From Streptomyces sp. SAT1 (GTDB taxonomy: Bacteria > Actinomycetota > Actinomycetes > Streptomycetales > Streptomycetaceae), in assembly GCF_001654495.1 (NCBI RefSeq), contig NZ_CP015849.1, positions 6,117,001 to 6,181,000 on the forward strand: DNA of 64,000 nucleotides, written 5' to 3'. The position numbers and the translations under genes were made by a program. A model generated the notes under the pieces. It saw nothing but the letters and a program-made list of their open reading frames with translations. It was not told where the DNA came from and did not search any database. Below, piece by piece: positions 1 to 10,855 of this stretch. The number at the start of each line of letters is the position of its first letter. Position 1 is the first letter of the stretch.

Positions 1-1
1 C

Positions 2-211
2 AGCTGTGTCGCCCTCACCGCCCTGGTCGCCGGCGGCCATCTCGACGACCTGGCCGCCCACACCCGGGCCGCGCTGCGCAACGGCCTCACCCCCGACGAG
101 ATCAAGGAAGTGCTGCTCCAGACGGCGGTCTACTGCGGGATGCCGGCCGCGGGCAGCGCCTTCCGGGTGGCCCAGCGGGTCATACAGGAGGAGACGACCC
201 CCACGGAGTGA
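2..211 (+). CDS. pcaC: 4-carboxymuconolactone decarboxylase, C-terminal end (partial)
   Basis: Only the last 69 codons are present and the gene begins before the window. The product decarboxylates gamma-carboxymuconolactone in the protocatechuate branch of the beta-ketoadipate pathway, in the cytoplasm. The visible part has the alpha-helical carboxymuconolactone-decarboxylase fold signature: the helix TPDEIKEVLLQTAVYCGMPA followed by AGSAFRVAQRVI. These match the family's conserved C-terminal helices. In many actinomycetes this domain is fused to the enol-lactone hydrolase as PcaL, and the missing 5' part prevents a choice between PcaC and PcaL. No other pca gene lies downstream, so this is the end of its operon. 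Confidence 0.8.
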   Translation, partial: SCVALTALVAGGHLDDLAAHTRAALRNGLTPDEIKEVLLQTAVYCGMPAAGSAFRVAQRVIQEETTPTE

Positions 212-357
212 CACCCGGGCCCGCGCTCCGGAGGAACATTCCGGGCCCCGGACTACGGGACTCCGGGCCCCACGGAGCGGGGTGATCGTCCAGCCGGGTG
301 CCAGGAGCACCAGTTCCGCCGCGCCGTCCGTGCGCCCCGCGCGGCAGGATGGGAGCC

Positions 358-993
358 ATGAAGCTCACGAAGAAGTCGCACGCCTGTGTCCGCCTGGAGA
401 AGGACGGGCGGACGCTCGTCATCGACCCCGGCACCTTCAGTGAGGAGGACGCCGCGGTCGGCGCCGACGCGATCCTGGTCACGCACGAACACCTGGACCA
501 CTTCGCCGAGGACCGGCTGCGGGCCGGCCTGGAGGCGAACCCGGGCGCCGGGATCTGGACGCTGCGGTCGGTGGCGGAGCAGATCTCGGCGGCCTTCCCG
601 GGCCGGGTGCACACCGTGGGCCACGGGGACACCTTCACCGCGGCCGGTTTCGACGTGCAGGTGCACGGCGAGCTGCACGCCGTGATCCACCCGGACATCC
701 CGCGCATCACCAACGTCGGTTATCTGATCGACGGCGGCAAGGTCTTCCACCCGGGCGACGCGCTCACCGTGCCCGACCAGCCGGTCGAGACGCTGATGCT
801 GCCCGTGATGGCCCCCTGGAACAAGATCGCCGAGGTGATCGACTACGTCCGCGAGATCAAGCCGCGCCGGGCCTACGACATCCACGACGCCCTCCTGACC
901 GACCTGGCCCGCCCGATCTACGACCACCAGATCGGCAGCCTGGGCGGCGCCGAGCACCTGCGGCTGACGCCGGGGGACTCCGCCGACGTGTGA
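358..993 (+). CDS. MBL-fold metal-dependent hydrolase
   Basis: A 211-residue metallo-beta-lactamase-fold protein. The metal-binding motif HEHLDH lies at residues 43-48. Further candidate ligands are in HAVIHPD and VFHPGDAL in the second half. The size and sequence resemble the UlaG/YtnP-like 'MBL fold metallo-hydrolase' group, whose substrates are mostly unknown, so I assign no substrate. The start is the ATG after a purine-rich AGGATGGGAG; an upstream in-frame ATG at 298 lacks such a site. It stands alone, about 145 bp after pcaC and 46 bp before xthA, on the same strand. Confidence 0.8.
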   Translation: MKLTKKSHACVRLEKDGRTLVIDPGTFSEEDAAVGADAILVTHEHLDHFAEDRLRAGLEANPGAGIWTLRSVAEQISAAFPGRVHTVGHGDTFTAAGFDVQVHGELHAVIHPDIPRITNVGYLIDGGKVFHPGDALTVPDQPVETLMLPVMAPWNKIAEVIDYVREIKPRRAYDIHDALLTDLARPIYDHQIGSLGGAEHLRLTPGDSADV

Positions 994-1039
994 GCGGACG
1001 CGGGCGGGCTTGTCAGTGGCGGCGGGTAGGTTGTGAGGC

Positions 1040-1819
1040 ATGCGCATCGCGACCTGGAACGTGAACTCGATCACCGCCCGCCTCCCCAGGCTGCTCGCCT
1101 GGCTGGAGAGCAGCGGCACCGACGTGCTCTGCCTCCAGGAGGCCAAGATCGCCGAGGACCAGTTCCCGTTCGAACCCCTGCGCGAGCTGGGCTACGAGGC
1201 GGCGGTCCACGCCACCGGCCGGTGGAACGGCGTGGCGGTGCTCTCCCGTGTCGGTCTCGACGACGTGGTCAAGGGCCTGCCCGGAGACCCTGGCTACGAC
1301 GGCGTCCAGGAGCCCCGCGCCGTCTCCGCGACCTGCGGCCCGCTGCGCGTCTGGTCGGTGTATGTGCCCAACGGCCGCGAGGTGGACCACCCGCACTACG
1401 CCTACAAGCTCCAGTGGTTCGAGGCGCTGCGGGCGGCCGTCGCGGGCGACGCCGCCGGCAGCCGCCCCTTCGCCGTCCTCGGCGACTACAACGTCGCGCC
1501 GACCGACGACGACGTCTACGACCGCGCGGCCTTCGAGGGCGCCACCCATGTCACCCCCGCCGAGCGCGCCGCCCTCGCCTCCCTGCGCGAGGCGGGCCTG
1601 TCCGACGTGGTGCCCCGGCCCCTGAAGTACGACCACCCGTACACATACTGGGACTACCGCCAGCTCTGCTTCCCGAAGAACCGCGGCATGCGCATCGACC
1701 TGGTCTACGGCAACGGGCCCTTCGCCAAGGCGGTCACCGACTCCTACGTCGACCGTGAGGAACGCAAGGGCAAGGGCGCCTCGGACCACGCGCCCGTGGT
1801 GGTCGACCTGGACGTGTAG
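1040..1819 (+). CDS. xthA: Exodeoxyribonuclease III
   Basis: A 259-residue member of the exonuclease/endonuclease/phosphatase family that acts as AP endonuclease and 3'-5' exonuclease in base-excision repair. The family signatures are present in order: the N-terminal ATWNVNSI, the catalytic LQEAKI (Glu34), GDYNVAP in the middle, and SDHAPVVVDL near the C-terminus carrying the catalytic His. Length is normal for bacterial ExoIII. The start is the ATG after GGTTGTGAGGC. It is probably monocistronic or follows the MBL-fold gene. Confidence 0.95.
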   Translation: MRIATWNVNSITARLPRLLAWLESSGTDVLCLQEAKIAEDQFPFEPLRELGYEAAVHATGRWNGVAVLSRVGLDDVVKGLPGDPGYDGVQEPRAVSATCGPLRVWSVYVPNGREVDHPHYAYKLQWFEALRAAVAGDAAGSRPFAVLGDYNVAPTDDDVYDRAAFEGATHVTPAERAALASLREAGLSDVVPRPLKYDHPYTYWDYRQLCFPKNRGMRIDLVYGNGPFAKAVTDSYVDREERKGKGASDHAPVVVDLDV

Positions 1820-1969
1820 CCCTGGGCCGAGGTATCGCCCCGGGCCGGCGCACCGCCGCGGACCCGGCACCGCCGCGGGCCCGGCGCCGCCACGGACCGG
1901 CGGCACCCGGGACGCGCCGTCCGTGCCGCCCTGTGGCGCGGACGGTGGCCGCGGTGCCACGCTGGGTGC

Positions 1970-2416
1970 ATGGGTCTCCGCTTCACGGGCAACTGGAACA
2001 AGCGGCACGCGCCGGCCGTCGGCGTCACGGTGGTCACGGCCGGGGAGGGACCCCCGGCCCCGGAGGATCTCGCCTCTCTCTTTTCCACCTGCGAACAGTT
2101 GCGCGCCCTGGTGGCCGCGTCCGGGGTCCGGCTCGACGAGTCGCCCGCCTCCCTGGAGGCGCTGGACCAGCTGCTGCCGCGCTGGCGGGACGACGCCGAG
2201 ACGGTGTCGTGGCTGGGCATCGACGCCGGGCTCTATCTGGGCACGGTCATCGTGCGCACCGTGCCGGGCGCCGTCTGGGAGTTGTGGCCGAGCGGCCACC
2301 CCGTCGTACGGCTGGCCTCCGGCCGGGAGATCGTCGTGGTGGAGGCCGGACACACCTGGGCCGAGGAGGGCGTACCGGAACTGTCCCAGTTGTACGCGGA
2401 GGTCGCCGAGGGCTGA
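1970..2416 (+). CDS. Uncharacterised protein (DUF6278-like)
   Basis: A 148-residue soluble protein with no signal peptide or membrane segment. It starts MGLRFTGNWNKRHAPA and carries a long middle stretch that looks like a small alpha/beta fold. I recognise it from memory as the streptomycete family annotated DUF6278, but not securely. No catalytic motif is visible. The ATG is favoured because the protein's conserved-looking N-terminus begins there. The spacer before it contains TGGGTGC rather than a strong ribosome binding site. It converges on the next gene; the roughly 270 bp between them (2417-2687) holds nothing I can identify. Confidence 0.6.
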   Translation: MGLRFTGNWNKRHAPAVGVTVVTAGEGPPAPEDLASLFSTCEQLRALVAASGVRLDESPASLEALDQLLPRWRDDAETVSWLGIDAGLYLGTVIVRTVPGAVWELWPSGHPVVRLASGREIVVVEAGHTWAEEGVPELSQLYAEVAEG

Positions 2417-2687
2417 GACACGGCAGCGGACCGGCCGGAACCGGCGCCGTACGGCGGTTGCTGCAACCGTCGCAAAGCCGGATCCGGGCCGCCCCGGCGT
2501 CGCCGCCCGGGGCCCTTCCTCCACGTCGGCGGGCCCATCGCGCCGAACCTCGACTACGATATGGCGTTCGCGACCGTCGCAGGGGGCAGCGGTCCACAGA
2601 GCCATACCCGGCCGGCGGCAGCCGGAGATCACTGCTCGCGCGGCGGTACGGACAGCCACTCCGCACCGTCCGCAGGCGAGAAGAAGG

Positions 2688-3455
2688 TCAGCTGCGCGCC
2701 GGGCGGGTTGTGCTCGCGGCGGGATCGGCCGGGGCCGGCAGCGGTGCCTGGGCCGCGCGGGTCACATCCGCGACGAGCTCGACCACATCGGGGCCATAGG
2801 ACTGGGAGCTGACCACCTTCAGCAGCAGCACGAAGGGGCGCGTGCCGTACTTGCGGGCGAGCCGCTCGTGGTGGCGGGCCAGATAGCGGGTCGCGGCCTG
2901 GTTGTCGATGGCGCGCTGGCCGCAGAAGAGGAACACGGGCCGTGCCTCGCGGCGCTCTCCCGGAACCAGGCGGGCCAGCAGCACATGCTCCGTGACGCCC
3001 GGGTCCATCCGGTAGCGCTCGGTGCCGATCTGGAAGGCGCCCCGGTCCGGGCCCGGTTCCGGGTCGATGTTGACGCGGACCCCGGGGAGCATGGCCGCCA
3101 TGTGGGCCAGCATCCGGCGATTGGAACCGGGCCCGCCCACGCAGAACTCCGTGCGCTCGCCCACCCCTTGATGGACCATGTCCTGGGTGACCACCTGGAG
3201 GTGCGCACCGCACTCTTTGATCAGTGCGGACAGTTCGATCAGCGCGAAGACGTCGAATCGGTGGACGGCCGGTTCGCTCGCGGCCGGGTCGCGGTTGACG
3301 ACCAGCAGCGACTCGGAGTTGTCGGGCAGCCCGAAGAACGCCTGCTTGCGGCGGAGCCCGCGCCGCCACAGGAACGTACGGGCCAGCCAGCCGAGCGCGG
3401 CGCTGACGCCGGCGGCGACCACGCCCAGGACGATGTTGCGCACGTCGTCGTTCAT
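2688..3455 (-). CDS. Membrane-anchored protein of unknown function
   Basis: A 255-residue protein with one N-terminal transmembrane segment (about residues 6-28, IVLGVVAAGVSAALGWLA), followed by the basic stretch RRGLRRK and a soluble domain. The soluble part is mixed alpha/beta, with blocks such as LLVVNRDPAASEPAVHRFD and PVFLFCGQRAIDNQAATRYL. I see no catalytic signature I can name. The start is the ATG at 3455; a longer frame upstream would be composed of non-coding-like sequence. It diverges from ggt, with about 100 bp for both promoters. The topology suggests a cytoplasmic soluble domain by the positive-inside rule, which is inference. Confidence 0.65.
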   Translation of the reverse strand: MNDDVRNIVLGVVAAGVSAALGWLARTFLWRRGLRRKQAFFGLPDNSESLLVVNRDPAASEPAVHRFDVFALIELSALIKECGAHLQVVTQDMVHQGVGERTEFCVGGPGSNRRMLAHMAAMLPGVRVNIDPEPGPDRGAFQIGTERYRMDPGVTEHVLLARLVPGERREARPVFLFCGQRAIDNQAATRYLARHHERLARKYGTRPFVLLLKVVSSQSYGPDVVELVADVTRAAQAPLPAPADPAASTTRPARS

Positions 3456-3559
3456 GGCCGCGCATGCTAGCGGCTCGGACGGTACTGTGTTCGAGACGGT
3501 CCTGACGCGATCATGGCAATGCCATAGGCTGCACGGACGGTCTCTGACTGGAGGTGCGG

Positions 3560-5383
3560 ATGCGTCGCCCAGGAACACGGAAGCTGACGGTTCTCGCGGT
3601 CTGTGCCGCCGTGGTGTCGGTGGGAGCGGCGGCGCCGCCCGCCGCGCACCCGGACACGGGCCGGACACCGGCCGGGACGGCGGGGAAGAAGGTGCCCGTC
3701 GCCGTCGGCCGCGGCGGCGCCGTGGCCAGCGTCGACGCCGACGCCACCGCGGCCGGCATCGAGGTGCTGAAGAAGGGCGGCAACGCGGTCGACGCGGCCG
3801 TGGCCACCGCCGCCGCCCTCGGCGTCACCGAGCCCTACTCGTCGGGCATCGGCGGGGGCGGCTACTTCGTCTACTACGACGCCAGGACCCGCACGGTGCA
3901 CACGATCGACGGCCGCGAGACCGCGCCGCTCAGCGCCGACGAGGACCTGTTCAAGGAGAACGGCAAGCCGCTCTCCTTCGACGACGCCGTCACCAGCGGG
4001 CTGAGCGTCGGCACCCCCGGCACGGCCGCCACCTGGCAGAAGGCCCTGGACGAGTGGGGCAGCAAGCGGCTCGGTACGGTGCTCGGGCCCGCCGAGCGGC
4101 TGGCCCGCGACGGCTTCACCGTCGACGACACCTTCCGCTCGCAGACGGCCGCCAACGAGACCCGCTTCCGGGCCTTCCCGGACACCGCGAAGCTCTTCCT
4201 GCCGAACGGCGCGCTCCCCGCCGTCGGCTCGGTCCTCAAGAACCCCGACCTCGCCCGCACCTACGCGGAACTGGCCCGCAAGGGCGTCGGCGCGCTCTAC
4301 CACGGCGCCCTCGCCGACGAGATCGTCGACACGGTCGAGCACCCGCCCGTCGACCCCGCCTCGGGCTGGAACGCCCGGCCCGGCAAGCTCACCGAGAAGG
4401 ACCTCGCGGTCTACCGCGCCAAGCTCCAGGCCCCGACGCGCACGTCCTACCGTGGCCTGAACGTGTACTCCATCGCGCCCTCCTCCTCCGGCGGCACCAC
4501 CGTCGGCGAGGCGCTGAACATCCTGGAGAACACGAAGCTGTCCAGGGCGAGCGAGGTCCAGTACCTGCACCACTTCATCGAGGCGAGCCGGATCGCCTTC
4601 GCCGACCGCGGACGCTGGGTCGGCGACCCCTCCTTCGAGAAGGTCCCCACCGCCGGGCTGCTCTCCCAGCGGTTCGCTGACTCCCGGGCCTGCCTGATCA
4701 AGGACGACGCCGTCCTCACCAGCCCGCTCGCGCCCGGCGACCCGGGCCGGCCCGCGGCCTGCGGCACCGGCGGCACCGCCGCGCCCACCACCTACGAGGG
4801 CGAGAACACCACCCATCTGACCACCGCCGACCGGTGGGGCAACGTGGTCTCCTACACGCTCACGATCGAGCAGACCGGCGGCAGCGGCATCACCGTCCCC
4901 GGCCGGGGCTTCCTGCTCAACAACGAGTTGACCGACTTCTCCTTCGCACCTGCCGGCCCGGCCGTGCACGACCCGAACCTGCCCGGCCCCGGCAAGCGGC
5001 CGCGCTCCTCCATCGCGCCGACGATCGTGCTGGACGGCGCCAACCGGCCGGTGGCGGCGGTGGGTTCGCCCGGTGGCGCGACCATCATCACCACCGTGCT
5101 CCAGACCCTCACCGGGTTCCTCGACCGGCATCTGCCGCTGGTCGACGCGATCGCCGCGCCCCGCGCCAGCCAGCGCAACGCGGCGCAGACCGAACTCGAA
5201 CCCGCCCTCTACGACAGTCCGTCGAGGAAGCAGTTGGAGGCGATCGGCCACTCCTTCAAGCTCAACCCGGAGATCGGCGCGGCCACCGGGGTGCAGCGCC
5301 TGCCGGACGGCAGGTGGCTGGCGGCGGCGGAGAAGGTGCGCAGGGGCGGCGGCTCGGCGATGGTCGTCCACCCGGACCGGTAG
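3560..5383 (+). CDS. ggt: Gamma-glutamyltransferase, secreted
   Basis: A 607-residue Ntn-hydrolase proenzyme that cleaves or transfers gamma-glutamyl groups from glutathione-like substrates. The N-terminus has a Sec-type signal (RKLTVLAVCAAVVSVGAAA), so it acts outside the membrane. The autoprocessing/catalytic threonine lies in the motif ENTTHLTTADRWGNVVSYT near residue 420, and GSPGGATIITTVLQ is the conserved glycine-rich segment of the small subunit. The start is the ATG five bases after GGAGG; the GTG two codons upstream overlaps that site. A cytosolic relative is at 24550-26379. It ends in a strong terminator shared with clpC. Confidence 0.93.
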   Translation: MRRPGTRKLTVLAVCAAVVSVGAAAPPAAHPDTGRTPAGTAGKKVPVAVGRGGAVASVDADATAAGIEVLKKGGNAVDAAVATAAALGVTEPYSSGIGGGGYFVYYDARTRTVHTIDGRETAPLSADEDLFKENGKPLSFDDAVTSGLSVGTPGTAATWQKALDEWGSKRLGTVLGPAERLARDGFTVDDTFRSQTAANETRFRAFPDTAKLFLPNGALPAVGSVLKNPDLARTYAELARKGVGALYHGALADEIVDTVEHPPVDPASGWNARPGKLTEKDLAVYRAKLQAPTRTSYRGLNVYSIAPSSSGGTTVGEALNILENTKLSRASEVQYLHHFIEASRIAFADRGRWVGDPSFEKVPTAGLLSQRFADSRACLIKDDAVLTSPLAPGDPGRPAACGTGGTAAPTTYEGENTTHLTTADRWGNVVSYTLTIEQTGGSGITVPGRGFLLNNELTDFSFAPAGPAVHDPNLPGPGKRPRSSIAPTIVLDGANRPVAAVGSPGGATIITTVLQTLTGFLDRHLPLVDAIAAPRASQRNAAQTELEPALYDSPSRKQLEAIGHSFKLNPEIGAATGVQRLPDGRWLAAAEKVRRGGGSAMVVHPDR

Positions 5384-5403
5384 GCCGGCGGAACAGCCCG
5401 ACA

Positions 5404-5442
5404 CAGGGGCCCCGGACGGCAGTTCACCGTCCGGGGCCCCTG
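5404..5442. terminator. Bidirectional terminator between ggt and clpC
   Basis: A perfect 16-bp inverted repeat (5404-5419 with 5427-5442, arm CAGGGGCCCCGGACGG) with a 7-nt loop. It lies 20 bp past the ggt stop and 42 bp past the stop of the convergent clpC gene. There is no U-tract on either side, which is usual for Streptomyces terminators. Confidence 0.85.
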
Positions 5443-5484
5443 CGTGCGTGCCGGGCGCCGTCGCTCGGCGGGCGCCGGGCACCG

Positions 5485-8052
<2,568 letters not shown>

Positions 8053-8190
8053 CGCTTTCCGTTCCTTCGCTGACGGGTGGCTTTCGCCGGGTAACCGGAT
8101 GAGATGCGGTCATGCCACGATGACACGTCCCATTTGTCCGGGCACGTCGAGCGCGGGGGCGGGGGCGGGCGCGGCTGCCGAGGTGCCGGG

Positions 8191-8958
8191 CTACCGCTGG
8201 GTGAGGATGCGCGGGCCGTCATCGGTGATCGCGACCGTGTGCTCGACGTGGGCGGCGCGGGAGCCGTCGTCCGTGCACAGGGTCCAGCCGTCGGGAGCCG
8301 GGTGGTACCCGTCGGTGCCGCCGCCGATCAGCATGGGCTCGATGGCGAGGACCATGCCGTGGCGCAGCGGCATGCCGCGGCCGGGGCGGCCCTCGTTGGG
8401 GACGCCGGGGTCCTCGTGCATGTGGCGGCCCACGCCGTGGCCGCCGAAGTCCTGCGGGATGCCGTAGCCCGCCGTACGGCACACCGTTCCGATGGCGTGG
8501 GCGATGTCCCCGACGCGGTTGCCGACGACGGCAGCGCCGATGCCGGCTGCCAGGGCCCGCTCGGCGGTCTCGATCAGCCGGGCGTCGGCGGGACGCGCCC
8601 GGCCGACGGTGAAGCTGAGCGCGGAGTCGCCCGCCCAGCCGCCCAGGTGGGCGCCGAAGTCCAGGGAGACCAGGTCGCCGTCGCGCAGCCGGTAGCGGGT
8701 CGGGACGCCGTGCACGATCGCGTCGTTCACCGAGACGCAGAGCACCGCCGGGAAGGGGGTCGGGGCGAAGGAGGGCCGGTAGCCGAGGAAGGGCGAGGTC
8801 GCCCCGGCCTCGCGCAGCACGTCGTGCGCGACCTCGTTCAGCTCCAGCAGGGAGACCCCCACCGCGGCGGCCTCGCGGGCGGCGGTGAGTCCGCGCGCGA
8901 CGACCTGGCCGGTCTCGTGCATGGCGTCGATCGATGTGTCTGTCTTCAGTTCCACCAT
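8191..8958 (-). CDS. map: Methionine aminopeptidase, type I
   Basis: A 255-residue enzyme that removes the initiator methionine from nascent proteins. All five metal ligands of the pita-bread fold can be found: Asp in VSLDFGAHLG, Asp in GWAGDSAL, His in FGGHGVGRHMHEDP, Glu in LAIEPML, and Glu in AAHVEHTVA. Length fits type Ia enzymes. Streptomycetes usually carry another map beside the ribosomal protein genes, so this is probably a paralogue. It is transcribed divergently from a small XRE regulator 52 bp away, with an operator-like dyad in its promoter, suggesting control by that regulator (inference). Confidence 0.92.
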   Translation of the reverse strand: MVELKTDTSIDAMHETGQVVARGLTAAREAAAVGVSLLELNEVAHDVLREAGATSPFLGYRPSFAPTPFPAVLCVSVNDAIVHGVPTRYRLRDGDLVSLDFGAHLGGWAGDSALSFTVGRARPADARLIETAERALAAGIGAAVVGNRVGDIAHAIGTVCRTAGYGIPQDFGGHGVGRHMHEDPGVPNEGRPGRGMPLRHGMVLAIEPMLIGGGTDGYHPAPDGWTLCTDDGSRAAHVEHTVAITDDGPRILTQR

Positions 8959-8965
8959 GCCAATT

Positions 8966-9004
8966 ACTATACCGGTATTTCAATACCGGTCGACGCGCTA
9001 GGAT
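8966..9004. promoter_or_regulatory. Divergent map/XRE promoters with ACCGGTAT operator
   Basis: The 52-bp intergenic region carries ACCGGTAT (8971-8978) and its inverted copy ATACCGGT (8983-8990), separated by 4 bp. On the minus strand a -10-like TATAGT (8966-8971) abuts the dyad and sits 8 bases before the map start codon. On the plus strand TAGGAT (8999-9004) lies 6 bases before the XRE ATG. Both transcripts would therefore be leaderless or nearly so, and a protein on the dyad would block both promoters. Confidence 0.65.
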
Positions 9005-9010
9005 GGCGTC

Positions 9011-9262
9011 ATGGTGCGCACCCCTCTCACTCCGGAAGAGCACGAGCGCGGCGAGCGTCTCGGGCGGTTGCTGCGCGAGGCGCGCGGGAGCCGCAGCATG
9101 GCCGAGGTCGCGGCGAGCGCGGGCATCTCGGCGGAGACCCTGCGCAAGATCGAGACCGGCCGGGCGCCGACCCCGGCATTCTTCACGGTCGCCGCCCTGG
9201 CGCACGCCCTGGGCCTGTCCATGGACGAACTGGTGGGCCGGTGCGTGCCCGTCCAGGTGTGA
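9011..9262 (+). CDS. Small XRE-family transcriptional regulator
   Basis: An 83-residue protein that is essentially one helix-turn-helix domain of the Cro/CI (XRE) type. Helices 2-3 correspond to SMAEVAASAGISAETLRKIE. The sequence ends shortly after the fourth and fifth helices (LAHALGLSMDELVGRC). The ATG lies 6 bases after a -10 box TAGGAT, so translation is probably leaderless. The adjoining ACCGGTAT dyad is the natural candidate for its binding site, controlling itself and the divergent map gene. That link rests on position only. Confidence 0.85.
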   Translation: MVRTPLTPEEHERGERLGRLLREARGSRSMAEVAASAGISAETLRKIETGRAPTPAFFTVAALAHALGLSMDELVGRCVPVQV

Positions 9263-9349
9263 GCACGCCCTGCCGGGCCCGGCAGAGGCCGCGGACTCAC
9301 CCGGCGGAGTGTGAAACACGATCGACTCCGCGGGTTCACGACGATGGTC

Positions 9350-9378
9350 TTGGCAAGGGGCGCCAGGAGGCTTACGTT
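9350..9378 (+). promoter_or_regulatory. Promoter of the pyrimidine catabolism cluster
   Basis: TTGGCA (9350-9355) and TACGTT (9373-9378) are separated by exactly 17 bp, a good match to a sigma-70/HrdB promoter. Transcription would start near 9385, about 108 bases before the aminotransferase GTG. The leader contains the dyad TCTACG-GG-CGTAGA (9396-9409), a possible site for the PucR regulator encoded by the second gene. Confidence 0.6.
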
Positions 9379-9492
9379 CGTGCCCCCGGGCCTGTTCTAC
9401 GGGCGTAGAGGACTCTCCCGCGCCATGTCCGCCGCGCAGTGACCCGATCGCCTCCCCGGCCCGCGCGGGCCGGGCGTACGAGGAGGGACGCC

Positions 9493-10776
9493 GTGAACGA
9501 CCTCTACGACCGTCACCGGGCCGTCCTGCCCGACTGGCTCTCCCTCTACTACGAGGACCCGCTGGAGATCACCCACGGCGAGGGCCGGTACGTCTGGGAC
9601 GCGGCGGGCCGCCGCTACCTGGACTTCTTCGGCGGGATCCTGACCACCATGACCGCCCACGCGCTGCCCGAGGTCACCAAGGCGGTGAGCGAGCAGGCCG
9701 CCAGGATCGTGCACTCCTCGACCCTCTACCTCAACCGGCCGATGGTCGAACTGGCCGAACGCATCGCCCAGTTGAGCGGCATCCCGGACGCCCGGGTGTT
9801 CTTCACCACCTCGGGCACCGAGGCCAACGACACCGCGCTGCTGCTGGCCACCGCCCTCCGGCGCAGCAACACGGTCCTGGCCATGCGCAACAGCTACCAC
9901 GGCCGCTCCTTCAGCGCGATCGGCGTCACCGGCAACCGCTCCTGGTCGCCCAGCTCCCTCTCCCCGCTCCAGACGCTCTACGTCCACGGCGGCGTCCGCA
10001 CCCGCGGACCCTTCGCCCACCTGGACGACGCCGGCTTCGTCGCGGCCTGCGTCGAGGACCTCAGGGACCTCCTCGGCCACACCCGGCCGCCCGCCGCGCT
10101 CATCGCCGAACCGATCCAGGGCGTCGGCGGCTTCACCTCCCCGCCCGACGGCCTGTACGCGGCCTTCCGCGAGGTCCTCGCGGAGCACGGCGTCCTGTGG
10201 ATCGCCGACGAGGTGCAGACCGGCTGGGGCCGCACCGGCGACCACTTCTGGGGCTGGCAGGCGCACGGCCGCAGCGGACCGCCGGACATCGTCACCTTCG
10301 CCAAGGGCATCGGCAACGGCATGTCCATCGGCGGGGTCGTCGCCCGAGCCGAGATCATGAACTGCCTGGACGCCAACAGCATCTCCACCTTCGGCGGCAC
10401 CCAGATCACCATGGCCGCGGGCCTCGCCAACCTCAACCACCTGGTCGAACACGACCTCCAGGGCAACGCGCGCCGGGTCGGCGGCCTGCTCATCGAGCGG
10501 CTGCGGGCCGTCGCCGCCCGGCTGCCCGGCGTACGCGAGGTGCGCGGCCGCGGACTCATGATCGGCGTCGAACTGGTCAGGCCCGGCACCGACGAGGCCG
10601 ACCCGCGGGCGGCCGCCGCCGTGCTGGAGGCGGCCCGCGAGCGCGGCCTGCTCATCGGCAAGGGCGGCGGCCACGCCACCAGCGCCCTGCGCATCGCCCC
10701 GCCGCTGTCGCTGACCGTCGCGGAGGCCGAGGAGGGCGCCGCCCTGCTGGAGGACGCGCTGCGCGCGGCGTACTGA
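9493..10776 (+). CDS. Class III aminotransferase (probable beta-alanine/beta-aminoisobutyrate transaminase)
   Basis: A 427-residue PLP-dependent fold-type I enzyme of the ornithine/4-aminobutyrate family. The PLP lysine is Lys271 in TFAKGIGNGMSIGG, preceded by the cofactor-binding WIADEVQTGWGR. TTSGTEANDTA is the phosphate-cup segment. Substrate class is inferred from context: it opens a cluster with beta-ureidopropionase and dihydropyrimidinase, whose end product is beta-alanine or beta-aminoisobutyrate. Conversion to malonate semialdehyde would be the next step. The GTG start follows AGGAGGGA by 5 bases; an earlier in-frame start has no ribosome binding site. Other omega-amino acid substrates are possible. 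Confidence 0.85.
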   Translation: MNDLYDRHRAVLPDWLSLYYEDPLEITHGEGRYVWDAAGRRYLDFFGGILTTMTAHALPEVTKAVSEQAARIVHSSTLYLNRPMVELAERIAQLSGIPDARVFFTTSGTEANDTALLLATALRRSNTVLAMRNSYHGRSFSAIGVTGNRSWSPSSLSPLQTLYVHGGVRTRGPFAHLDDAGFVAACVEDLRDLLGHTRPPAALIAEPIQGVGGFTSPPDGLYAAFREVLAEHGVLWIADEVQTGWGRTGDHFWGWQAHGRSGPPDIVTFAKGIGNGMSIGGVVARAEIMNCLDANSISTFGGTQITMAAGLANLNHLVEHDLQGNARRVGGLLIERLRAVAARLPGVREVRGRGLMIGVELVRPGTDEADPRAAAAVLEAARERGLLIGKGGGHATSALRIAPPLSLTVAEAEEGAALLEDALRAAY

Positions 10777-10855
10777 ACGCACACGCGGCCCCCGGGCGGG
10801 ACCCGGCCGGGGGAGGAGCGCCGCGAGAAGGACGAGAAAGAGGGGAGTGTCGCCC

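Noticed and set aside
212..357. Hairpin-like GC-rich stretch after pcaC
   Set aside because: Arms pair only with slippage and bulges; not strong enough to list as a terminator.
5404..5442. Possible operator at the perfect palindrome
   Set aside because: It lies between two convergent stop codons with no promoter near it; the terminator reading is simpler.
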